16,463 nucleotides of DNA from NCBI GenBank assembly GCA_023457715.1, contig JAEWKR010000033.1, positions 1 through 16,463 on the forward strand, written 5' to 3'. The position numbers and the translations under genes are program-made. Numbering within the stretch: the stretch's first letter is position 1; every line of letters begins with the position of its first letter. Positions 9,101 through 14,585 of the stretch are shown here, in pieces. Below the pieces are notes generated by a model. It made no database searches and was not told the DNA's origin. It saw only the letters and a program-made list of their open reading frames with translations. This DNA comes from Verrucomicrobiota bacterium. GTDB taxonomy: Bacteria > Verrucomicrobiota > Verrucomicrobiia > Opitutales > Opitutaceae.

Positions 9101-9539
9101 CGGTCCACGTGCCATTGGGAAGCAGCTGCAGGCGACCGATCGCCCCCTCGATGCCGAAGTAGATGTTTCCCGAGTCGTCGACGGCGATGTCGCGCTCAAA
9201 CGGCGGTTGTCCTTGCGCGGCGGGAATGGTGTGCCAGCGGGCGCCATCGCCAAACGCGATGTCACCCTGCGCCACGACCACCAGCCGGCCGTCCGGCAGA
9301 AACTTGAGATCGGTGGGCGCTGAGCCCAGTCCCAGCGTGTCCGGGCTGTACACCGCGAAGGGCGGCACCCCGGTTTCGGTCAAATGCGCGGGGGCTGCCG
9401 GCATGATCGGCTGGGCGCGCAGCAGCGTGGTCAGAAGAATCATGACCAGGGTACCGGGCGCGCCGATACGGAAAAGCAGGTGGAACGACCTCACACGGGC
9501 GGGATATCGAGAGCGGTGGGCCCTCTGTACATCGGACAT
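6132..9539 (-). CDS. Hybrid-less sensor histidine kinase with two-component-regulator propeller and Y_Y_Y domains
   Basis: This 1135-residue protein probably has a signal or anchor segment at about 19-42, a large beta-propeller sensor domain at about 45-660, and a Y_Y_Y (immunoglobulin-like) domain near 676-750. One membrane helix (about 762-782) is followed by a coiled coil at about 790-855. The kinase core has an atypical H-box (GVLHNVGNVLNS, His870), N-box NLIRNAQHA (Asn1028), G1 DTGIGI (Asp1063), an F-box (FAHGFTT) and G2 GHGFGLH. The propeller would sit outside the inner membrane and signal to the cytoplasmic kinase, as in glycan-sensing relatives. There is no receiver or DNA-binding domain, and no response regulator lies in the window. 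ATG 9539 has AGGG about 6 nt upstream; ATG 9443 is less likely. It is 61 nt downstream of the oxidoreductase small subunit on the same strand. The ligand is unknown. Confidence 0.93.
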   Translation of the reverse strand: MSDVQRAHRSRYPARVRSFHLLFRIGAPGTLVMILLTTLLRAQPIMPAAPAHLTETGVPPFAVYSPDTLGLGSAPTDLKFLPDGRLVVVAQGDIAFGDGARWHTIPAAQGQPPFERDIAVDDSGNIYFGIEGAIGRLQLLPNGTWTAESVAPLPDDPQVRQKTMLAVRPVGQEWVWNSGSGHLVLWRPGQAPRLLPNRVGPEHVFEVNGEIFVSDTASGGLYCVTRSPDALVPGFDANISQRITCSAPFAPGKVLVGTSAMGLRLFDGERFERFGDGSLLGGSARVNDLRVVGDHFVAAIDNLGIVFFNRAGRTLQVLDARLDHRLTRVERLRYANGALWAVLNEGLARVEYPSPVSRYEPLIPTGVTYVRPVRHEGRLWMQADGRVFAGEYDPAGRLRRFAPAPVPGRFTFTLDAVDGDLFAGSDEGLFVRREDRWQPVVESAINARIVPGQFANGARLYVARREMGWIRKQGDTFAIERISAPPLGDNYNAWVDGRGIVWLELGNQRIGRIEPTVVPKLEIFGAEHGLRDGWVGIFIMEGTAHFQQPAHTLRFDEVEQRFVDDSEFLRRFPDLVWPGGRPVIDARNVVWYAKNGGVWTIDLSQPNPVRKAVAVPFVPFDLRFEADGVGWLFGDRKMARYDTRVEPAVAFRPRVVVTAVHFPTTGRQVFTPNGLPPIEYADNTVAFSFMSPGAPLATPVTYEVQLGGHSDQWLTVGTTGQSVFNRLKEGSYVFRVRAQTSLREPGEEARVAFTILPPWYRTSLAWAAYGVTGAALLGLGLWYPSARQRRNNALLERLVQARTAELGRQMQATEEKSRALATSEERYRSLSSQLERRVDERTAELAATYKELVSASRLAGMAEVATGVLHNVGNVLNSINVSANLLLEAVRQSRMKSLTSLNQLFESQANDLPDFFARDPRAKLVPELLKKLDEHSRDERDWLLQELQLVQKNIDHVKEVVAMQQSYATVHGVTETVDPRTLFEDTLRMNSGTLGAHNIRIARDYRPTSKVVVEKAKVLQILTNLIRNAQHACDDAPSEPPREKVITVALDEVGGRVRFVVQDTGIGIAPENLTRIFAHGFTTRAYGHGFGLHASALAAREMKGALTAESAGVGHGATFVLEIPAATAAPDTAAP

Positions 9540-9567
9540 CCCTCGCCCTGATTTAACGCAGAGTCGA

Positions 9568-9586
9568 GCGGGGCGCCACTCCCCGC
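9568..9586. other. GC hairpin downstream of the small-subunit gene
   Basis: GCGGGG at 9568-9573 pairs with CCCCGC at 9581-9586 around a 7-nt loop, 14 nt after the stop of the small-subunit gene. No T-run follows. It may attenuate read-through into the kinase gene. Confidence 0.4.
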
Positions 9587-9600
9587 CCGCCTAGGATCCT

Positions 9601-10143
9601 TCAGAAAAGGGCCTTGGTCCCCGGCGGCACTTCGACGCAGCCTCGATAAACGCCTGGTACCGGCAGGTAGGTCAGAGCCTCCTTCGCGGCCACTTCAGAC
9701 GTCCAGTAACCCCACAGGGTCAGCTGTTTCACCATTTGGTAGACCGGTGGCTGAGGCTGTCGCCGATCGATGGCAAGAAGCAGGGCATGCCGCTCCGCCG
9801 CCGACAAGGATGGAAAATCACGTCCGGGGAAATGCGTCGCGGTTTCCTCCGCAAAAAAACGGGGCGCGGTCGTCAACAGCGCCCTTTCCGCCGGGTCATA
9901 GTAGTCCCGGGCAATCTCCGCGATGAACATCCCGACCTTCGCGGCCTTGGCCCCGCCTGACGCCGCCGTCGCCGGAACGATCGTCTCGGCAACCTCCTCC
10001 AAAAGGTCCAGGTCCGCCGCGGTCAGGAGGGGTTTCGTCGGAAGGTCTCCGGCGACCGGCGGGCCGGCAAGAAACCGTCCTGCCCCAAACACGGCCCCCC
10101 CCAACAACGCGGTCAATGAAAGCAGCGCCTCACGTCGAGTCAT
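9601..10143 (-). CDS. Gluconate 2-dehydrogenase subunit 3 family protein, Tat-exported
   Basis: This 180-residue small subunit starts with a Tat-like signal: TRREALLSL and a hydrophobic stretch to about residue 30. The rest is a helical body typical of the subunit-3 family, with LLEEVAETIVPAT near residues 45-57, and an LWGYWTSEVA segment near the end. In FAD glucose dehydrogenases and related glucoside 3-dehydrogenases, such a subunit binds the GMC flavoprotein and carries it through the Tat pathway. This fits here, because the GMC protein encoded next upstream has no signal of its own. ATG 10143 is chosen because it puts the twin arginine at residues 3-4; a start at 10194 would add 17 poorly conserved-looking residues. 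Family assignment is strong, export inferred. Confidence 0.88.
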   Translation of the reverse strand: MTRREALLSLTALLGGAVFGAGRFLAGPPVAGDLPTKPLLTAADLDLLEEVAETIVPATAASGGAKAAKVGMFIAEIARDYYDPAERALLTTAPRFFAEETATHFPGRDFPSLSAAERHALLLAIDRRQPQPPVYQMVKQLTLWGYWTSEVAAKEALTYLPVPGVYRGCVEVPPGTKALF

Positions 10144-10195
10144 CGGGAGTTGAGTCTTGAGTGTTGGGGGTCGGGTTCTGTGCGGAAAACCCATG

Positions 10196-10233
10196 CCTCG
10201 CCGGATGGTCTGAAGCCCCGAGCCGGCGCGAGG
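10196..10233. other. GC hairpin with CTGAAG loop between GMC and small-subunit genes
   Basis: CCTCGCCGG at 10196-10204 can pair with CCGGCGCGAGG at 10223-10233, leaving a 2-nt bulge. The loop contains CTGAAG at 10210-10215, a core shared with other intergenic hairpins in this window. Further toward the small subunit, TTGAGTC and TTGAGTG (10150-10163) form a two-unit heptamer repeat. Confidence 0.45.
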
Positions 10234-10270
10234 GAAGAGCGGTGCGTCAGCCCCCCATTACGCCGAGTCT

Positions 10271-11989
10271 TCATAGCGCCCCCTTTTTCAGCTCCGACAC
10301 CGCATGATCCGCGGCGCGAGCCGTGAGCGCCATGTAGGTGATCGAAGGATTCTGGCAGGCCGACGACGTCATGCACGCGCCGTCCGTGACGAACACGTTC
10401 CTCACCGCGTGCAGCTGGTTATGCGCATTCAGCACGGATGTCTTCGGGTCCCTCCCCATCCGCGCCGTCCCCATCTCGTGAACGCCAAGCCCGATCGGCT
10501 CCTTGGAATCCCAGACCCGGATGTCGGTGAAGCCCGCGGCCTCCGCCATCTCGCCGGCGGTCGCGAGCATGTCTTTCACCATCGTTTCTTCGTTCTCCCG
10601 CTGCGTGCAGCGGATCCGCAATTGCGGCATGCCCCAGGGATCCTTCCGGTCGGGATCCAGCGTCACGCGGTTGTCCGCGTACGGCAGGTGCTCCGCCATG
10701 CAGTTCATCCACAAGGTCCACGGCCCAAGCTGCGCGCTCTTGTCCTTGAACTCCGCCCCGAGCGGCGGGTCGTCCGGCCCGAGATTCCCGCGGCCTCTGC
10801 CCGCAAACACACTGAACGCGTAACCGCGTAGATAATCCGACCGCCGGTCGTCACCCACATTGCGAAAACGCGGGATCAGTGTCCCCGTGGGCCTCCTGCC
10901 ATACGTGCCCTGATCGCGGAACCCGTCGTGGCGCGCCGTCACCTTCACCCGATAGTTGTGATCCATCAGGTTCCGGCCCAGCTGGTCGCTGTCATTGCCC
11001 AGGCCGTTGGGAAAACGCTCCGATTTCGAGTTCAGCAGAATCAGCGTGCTGTTGAGGGTGCTCGCGTTCACGAACACGACCTTCGCAAAATACTCCGTCA
11101 CCTGCTTCGTCTCGGCGTCGATCACGCGCACGCCCGTGGCCCGCTGCCTGGCCGCGTCGTGGATCACGGAGTGGACGACCGAGTGGGGACGCAGGGTCAG
11201 GTTTCCGGTGGCAATCGCGGCCGGCATCGTCCCCGCGTTCGTGGAAAAATAGCCGCCATAGGGACACCCCCGCGCGCAACGATCCCGATGCACGCAGGCG
11301 CCACGCCCATGCAGCGGCTTCGTCAGGTTGGCCGTGCGACTGATCACCAGGTGGCGGTTCCGCCAGCGCGACTCGATCGCCTGCTTCATGTGGCGATCGA
11401 GACAGTTCATCTCCATCGGCGGGAGGAACTCGCCGTCGGGGATCTGCGGGAGCCCGTCCCGGTTGCCTGCGATACCCACGAATTTTTCCACGTAGGAGTA
11501 CCAGGGGGCCACGTCCGCGTAGCGAAGCGGCCAGTCGACCCCGATCCCTTCCTCGGCGTTGGCGGCGAAATCCTGCTCGCTCCAGCGCTGGGTCCACCGC
11601 GCCCACAGGAGCGAACGTCCCCCGACCTGGTACCCCCGGATCCACGTGAAGGGGGTCTCCTGGACGTACGGATGGTCCGCGTCCTTCACGAAGAAGTGCC
11701 GCGTGGCGCCGTCCAGCGCGTAGATCTGCGAGGCGACCGGATTCTCCCGCTTGAACTGCGGCGGGAGTTCTCCGCGGTGCGGCAACTCCCACGGCTCCTT
11801 CATCGCGGTCGGATAATCGTCGCGATGAACGACGTTGCGCCCGCGTTCCAGCACCAGCGTCTTGAGTCCCTTCTCGCACAGCTCCTTCGCCGCCCAGCCG
11901 CCGGACATCCCGGAGCCGATGACGATGGCGTCGAACGTGTGCTGTTCACGGCCGCGAACGGCCAGGTAGGGCAGTGGAAGATCAGCCAT
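10271..11989 (-). CDS. GMC family FAD-dependent sugar/alcohol oxidoreductase, putative Fe-S type
   Basis: This 572-residue flavoprotein has an N-terminal FAD-binding Rossmann motif, VIGSGMSGGWAAKEL, at about 23-37. A GYQVGGRSLLWARW segment matches the family's second signature. The catalytic pair is His504 (GVHEMGTARMG) and Asn547 (QNPSITYMAL). C232-x5-C238-x3-C242 has, as I recall, the spacing of the [3Fe-4S] ligands in the alpha subunit of bacterial FAD glucose dehydrogenase, so an iron-sulfur cluster is inferred. The family oxidises sugars or alcohols and passes electrons on. No signal peptide is visible; export with the adjacent Tat small subunit is likely. The final acceptor is unclear because no cytochrome c gene is nearby. 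Substrate is unknown; a glucoside 3-dehydrogenase role is possible. The start follows an octamer array by 12 nt. Confidence 0.92.
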   Translation of the reverse strand: MADLPLPYLAVRGREQHTFDAIVIGSGMSGGWAAKELCEKGLKTLVLERGRNVVHRDDYPTAMKEPWELPHRGELPPQFKRENPVASQIYALDGATRHFFVKDADHPYVQETPFTWIRGYQVGGRSLLWARWTQRWSEQDFAANAEEGIGVDWPLRYADVAPWYSYVEKFVGIAGNRDGLPQIPDGEFLPPMEMNCLDRHMKQAIESRWRNRHLVISRTANLTKPLHGRGACVHRDRCARGCPYGGYFSTNAGTMPAAIATGNLTLRPHSVVHSVIHDAARQRATGVRVIDAETKQVTEYFAKVVFVNASTLNSTLILLNSKSERFPNGLGNDSDQLGRNLMDHNYRVKVTARHDGFRDQGTYGRRPTGTLIPRFRNVGDDRRSDYLRGYAFSVFAGRGRGNLGPDDPPLGAEFKDKSAQLGPWTLWMNCMAEHLPYADNRVTLDPDRKDPWGMPQLRIRCTQRENEETMVKDMLATAGEMAEAAGFTDIRVWDSKEPIGLGVHEMGTARMGRDPKTSVLNAHNQLHAVRNVFVTDGACMTSSACQNPSITYMALTARAADHAVSELKKGAL

Positions 11990-12001
11990 GCGGATCGGTT
12001 G

Positions 12002-12066
12002 GTTTCAGCTGTTTCAGCATTTCAGCGTTTCAGCCTTTCAGCGTTTCAGCTTTTCAGCGTTTCAGC
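12002..12066 (-). repeat. Octamer array, unit GCTGAAAN (minus strand), 8 units
   Basis: On the plus strand the units are NTTTCAGC at 12002, 12011, 12019, 12027, 12035, 12043, 12051 and 12059, with one extra T at 12010. First bases vary (G,G,A,G,C,G,T,G) while the other seven are constant. The array overlaps the ThuA stop codon (12054-12056) and supplies its last codons. It ends 12 nt before the GMC start codon. It is the only array in the window with an 8-bp period. Confidence 0.92.
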
Positions 12067-13052
12067 AGCCCGTAGTCCGCGGGGCGCATCCCCCGTTTGA
12101 ACCCGTCGCTCTTCCAACCGAAGTAGCGCGGCGAGAAAGGATCCACGTAGTCCACGTTCGCCCGCGCGGGGATCGGCAGCTCGAGCGCCCAATAAACCCC
12201 GTTCACCACCAGCCGTCGCAGGTCCTCGCTCGCGAGATCCACCGAGGCGCCCATGGTGGTCACGAAAATGCGGTTGGTCCGGCCGGCCTCGTTGCGGTAC
12301 AGGCGGGTCCACGCCAGCGGCATCATGGGCTCGTTGACCGGCTGCTCGACGCCGTCAGACGTGCGTTTTTTCGCGTGCGTCGCCGGGGGATCGTTCGGAT
12401 TCAGCCCTTTCACGACCTGGCCCCGCAGGAGGATTTTCGCATCGCGCGGCGGATACACCTCGTAGACATCGGTCGGGCCGAACACGTCCTGCACCCCCCG
12501 CAGCAGCGGATCGTCCTTGGCCGACGGTTCGATCACGCCGCGCGTCGCCTCGAACGCGTGATGCCCCCAGTGCTCCACCCAGTCCTCGCCCAGCACCTCC
12601 TTCCCGAATCGATTGAACCAGGCGTAGGTCGGGCTGGTGAGCTTGAAGGCGTGGGTCGACGTTCGCAGCGCCACAATCGGCACGCCCCGCCGAAAGGCCG
12701 CGACGAAATGCTTCATGATATCGTCGGGATAATCGCGCCAGCGCAGCGCCAGCACGATTGCGTCGGCCTGCTCCAACACGTCCGCATCCCCCAGCGTCCT
12801 GATGTTGTCCGGATTGATGGTGCCGTCAGGCTCCACCGCGAAAAGGACGGTGCATGTGAAACCGTGCCGCTGGCTGAGAATCTTCGCCAGCATCGGCAGC
12901 GACTCCTCGCTGCGATACTCCTGATCCCCCGAGACAAGCACCACGTGCCGCCCTCTGGACTCGCCGGCCGGCTCCAGCACCAGCGACTGGGGCCCGGCGG
13001 CCACGGTGAACGGGAGAACGCAGAGCAGGGGGAACAGCCAGCGAGGGGTCAT
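12054..13052 (-). CDS. Secreted ThuA-like (trehalose-utilisation family) protein
   Basis: This 332-residue protein has a short signal peptide (about residues 1-19, PRWLFPLLCVLPFTVAAG). A ThuA-like glutamine-amidotransferase-fold domain follows, visible as HVVLVSGDQEYRSEES, DADVLEQADAIVL and VPIVALRTSTHAF. ThuA proteins take part in assimilating trehalose and related disaccharides through 3-keto derivatives in rhizobia. The exact reaction here is unknown, and a signal peptide implies action outside the cytoplasm. ATG 13052 gives the cleanest signal peptide; ATG 13064 or GTG 13070 would add 4 or 6 residues. The C-terminal residues LKR and the stop come from the octamer array. The GMC gene follows after 64 nt on the same strand, so a shared transcript is plausible. 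Confidence 0.88.
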   Translation of the reverse strand: MTPRWLFPLLCVLPFTVAAGPQSLVLEPAGESRGRHVVLVSGDQEYRSEESLPMLAKILSQRHGFTCTVLFAVEPDGTINPDNIRTLGDADVLEQADAIVLALRWRDYPDDIMKHFVAAFRRGVPIVALRTSTHAFKLTSPTYAWFNRFGKEVLGEDWVEHWGHHAFEATRGVIEPSAKDDPLLRGVQDVFGPTDVYEVYPPRDAKILLRGQVVKGLNPNDPPATHAKKRTSDGVEQPVNEPMMPLAWTRLYRNEAGRTNRIFVTTMGASVDLASEDLRRLVVNGVYWALELPIPARANVDYVDPFSPRYFGWKSDGFKRGMRPADYGLLKR

Positions 13053-13053
13053 G

Positions 13054-13073
13054 CCCGTACCCATACCCACCCC
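13054..13073 (-). promoter_or_regulatory. G-quadruplex motif directly upstream of the ThuA start
   Basis: On the minus strand, four G-runs (GGGG, GGG, GGG, GGG) are separated by loops of 1, 3 and 3 nt. The motif occupies nucleotides -2 to -21 relative to ATG 13052, where a ribosome site would be. Short loops predict a stable quadruplex in the mRNA. The CCCC just inside the gene (13045-13048) could instead pair with the first G-run. A regulatory role is inference. Confidence 0.55.
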
Positions 13074-13095
13074 AGGACCGGATTCAACTCCCGGG

Positions 13096-13341
13096 TCAGG
13101 AGGTTTGTTCGGCGGCGGCGTTCTTTTTCATGCCGCGGACGTTGAGGAACCCGAGCGCGAACTGGAGGGTGATGAGCGCCCAGGCGCCGTCGTGCCACCC
13201 CCACACGGTCCAGAGCACGTTCCCGCCCAGGAACCACCAGAAGCCATGGCGGCGGCGGCGCGGTTGCTGCGAGGCGACCAGCCAGGCTGCGAGCACGCTG
13301 CACACCATCGCCGGCCACTGCAGCAAGTTCAGAACATCCAT
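13096..13341 (-). CDS. Small membrane protein with three predicted helices
   Basis: This 81-residue protein has three hydrophobic segments: about residues 5-23 (LLQWPAMVCSVLAAWLVAS), 32-52 (HGFWWFLGGNVLWTVWGWHDG) and 54-70. The tail is charged (MKKNAAAEQTS). The arrangement, with a GN-x2-W motif and a terminal NVRG, resembles small PQ-loop/SemiSWEET- or PnuC-like transporters of about 80 residues, which work as dimers. This is only a resemblance, so no function is assigned. ATG 13341 is chosen because it starts at the first helix; a longer reading to 13476 crosses an inverted repeat and is low-complexity. The stop lies 43 nt upstream of the ThuA start on the same strand, so it may head that operon. 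Confidence 0.72.
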   Translation of the reverse strand: MDVLNLLQWPAMVCSVLAAWLVASQQPRRRRHGFWWFLGGNVLWTVWGWHDGAWALITLQFALGFLNVRGMKKNAAAEQTS

Positions 13342-13352
13342 GCCAGAGCTAA

Positions 13353-13419
13353 GCGGGAAGCCGCCAGGACGCCAGATGCGCCGGCGCATTGGGCGTTCGG
13401 AAGCACCGTGGCTTCCCGC
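13353..13419. repeat. Large cruciform-capable inverted repeat
   Basis: A perfect 10-bp pair, 13353-13362 and 13410-13419 (GCGGGAAGCC/GGCTTCCCGC), encloses a perfect 14-bp palindrome, ATGCGCCGGCGCAT, at 13376-13389. On the minus strand it lies 12 nt upstream of the small membrane protein start, so it would be in that leader or end the DUF2293 transcript. Confidence 0.65.
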
Positions 13420-13435
13420 GCGACGGTTCGGGGGT

Positions 13436-13487
13436 GCCGGCTGAAGCCGCGCTCCGGCAACGGCCAGCGCGCGCACTCCCGGAGCGC
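13436..13487. repeat. GC hairpins with CTGAAG core downstream of the DUF2293 gene
   Basis: Two alternative stems share a strand. GCCGG 13436-13440 pairs with CCGGC 13454-13458 around a loop starting CTGAAG. GCGCTCCGG 13449-13457 pairs with CCGGAGCGC 13479-13487. They begin 19 nt after the DUF2293 stop codon and could end that transcript or switch between forms. No T-run is present. Confidence 0.55.
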
Positions 13488-13506
13488 AACCCGGCTCAGG
13501 TTGCCG

Positions 13507-14205
13507 TCAGGCCGTGGGCGGGGCCGCCCGGCCCGCGGCCAGCGCCGCGCGCAAGCGACAGAGGGCGGGGTCGACCGCCTCCCCCCGGCGGTACCGGCCG
13601 AGCATCGCCACCGAACGCTGGGCCAGCTCGCGCCGCACCTCGCGGCGCCGGCCTTTCACCCGCTCGATGCGCATCTCGTCGTATCCGGTGGTTTGATGCC
13701 GCAGCCAAGCGATCGTCGCCGCGGCGGCGCGTTCCTCGATGGGAATGCGCTCCGTGCGCGCCACCGTGCCGCTGCCGACGGGCGTCGCATGATCCGCGAT
13801 CGCCCGCGCGACCAACGCCTCCAGCTCCGCGTGCACCGGCGCAAACGCCAAGAGCGCCCGTACCGCCTCGAAGAACGAACCGACATACGCCCGCTGTTCC
13901 TCCGCGCGGCGCTGCCGGCCCGCCTCCAACCGCCGGGTATAGGCCGGATCCCCGCGCTCGAGTTCCAAGTCCCGCCGCAGCGCCGCAATCCGCGCCGCCG
14001 GTGCCCAGATCCCACGCGAAAACCGTTTCCGACCCTTGACCTCGATCACCGTGATCGTCGGACCATCCTGTTTGATGCGCCGACTCAAGGCGGCGTCGCC
14101 GGGCGGCAGAAGTTCCCAGTCGTCCGGCACGCGTTCCAGCGCGCCGCGTTCATTGATGACCTGCCGCGGCAGCGGTGACGGGCGAACCTCGCGGGCGGAT
14201 GTCAT
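13507..14205 (-). CDS. DUF2293 domain-containing protein
   Basis: This 232-residue basic, arginine-rich cytoplasmic protein has no signal peptide. The middle (about 70-110) is highly charged and helical. The C-terminal part (about 163-210) shows the DUF2293 pattern: an ATIAWLRHQTTGYDEM helix, then RVKGRRREVRREL and a hydrophobic VAMLGRY end. The domain has no established function that I know of; its charge suggests nucleic-acid binding. ATG 14205 is chosen because it lies 5 nt after the upstream VF530 stop codon, and the reading frame further up overlaps that gene with low-complexity sequence. The tight spacing implies co-translation with VF530. Family match is by pattern recognition. Confidence 0.8.
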   Translation of the reverse strand: MTSAREVRPSPLPRQVINERGALERVPDDWELLPPGDAALSRRIKQDGPTITVIEVKGRKRFSRGIWAPAARIAALRRDLELERGDPAYTRRLEAGRQRRAEEQRAYVGSFFEAVRALLAFAPVHAELEALVARAIADHATPVGSGTVARTERIPIEERAAAATIAWLRHQTTGYDEMRIERVKGRRREVRRELAQRSVAMLGRYRRGEAVDPALCRLRAALAAGRAAPPTA

Positions 14206-14210
14206 GGCCT

Positions 14211-14444
14211 TCAACGCGCTCCCGCCGAACGTTTCCACTGCACGTACAGCTGCTCGACCTTGGCGCGCGCCCAGGGCGTTTTCCGCAGAAACACGAGGCT
14301 CGACTTGATGCTCGGGTCGAAGCGGAAACACCGCACCTCGACCTGCCCGGCCAGCGCCGCCCAGCCAAACTCGGCGACGAGCTCGGTGAGCAGTTTTTCC
14401 AGGGTGACCCCATGCAGCGGGTCTTTGGATACAGGCGCGTCCAT
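14211..14444 (-). CDS. VF530 family DNA-binding protein
   Basis: This 77-residue protein matches the compact VF530 (DUF2132) family almost end to end. It has SKDPLHGVTLEKLLTEL at residues 6-22, then a GWAAL segment, RCFRFDPSIKSSLVFLRKTP and the closing WARAKVEQLY. The family is annotated as DNA binding from its fold, described for the Vibrio fischeri protein; its cellular role is unclear. The DUF2293 gene starts 5 nt after the stop, so the two form an operon. The start has no visible ribosome site. The gap to the esterase upstream carries two hairpins. Confidence 0.92.
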   Translation of the reverse strand: MDAPVSKDPLHGVTLEKLLTELVAEFGWAALAGQVEVRCFRFDPSIKSSLVFLRKTPWARAKVEQLYVQWKRSAGAR

Positions 14445-14516
14445 CGTCGGGCACCGTGACGCGGCCGTCAGCGGGCTGCAAGGCGTTCTCGAGTCCCTGC
14501 TGGATGGCTCGAGGCA

Positions 14517-14585
14517 GGGCAGGTGCTTCAGCCTGCCCTCGCACGCGGCGCGTCACTCGATGGCAGGCTGAACCTCCGTCCTGCC
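14517..14585. terminator. Tandem GGCAGG hairpins at the esterase stop
   Basis: GGGCAGG 14517-14523 pairs with CCTGCCC 14532-14538 around the loop TGCTTCAG. GGCAGG 14562-14567 pairs with CCTGCC 14580-14585 around 12 nt. The second stem touches the esterase stop codon (14586-14588) with no gap. Placement between esterase and VF530 suggests a transcript end or mRNA stabiliser. There is no T-run, so classic intrinsic termination is not shown. Confidence 0.5.

Noticed and set aside
6195..9323. Long plus-strand frames opposite the sensor kinase
   Set aside because: They are antisense shadows of a kinase with all its motifs in order.
10140..10274. A 44-codon frame between GMC and the small subunit, overlapping both by ATGA
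   Set aside because: The double 4-nt overlap is tempting, but the frame runs through a repeat-like hairpin and a two-unit heptamer, has no recognisable motif, and could be chance. It would be worth keeping only if conserved in relatives.
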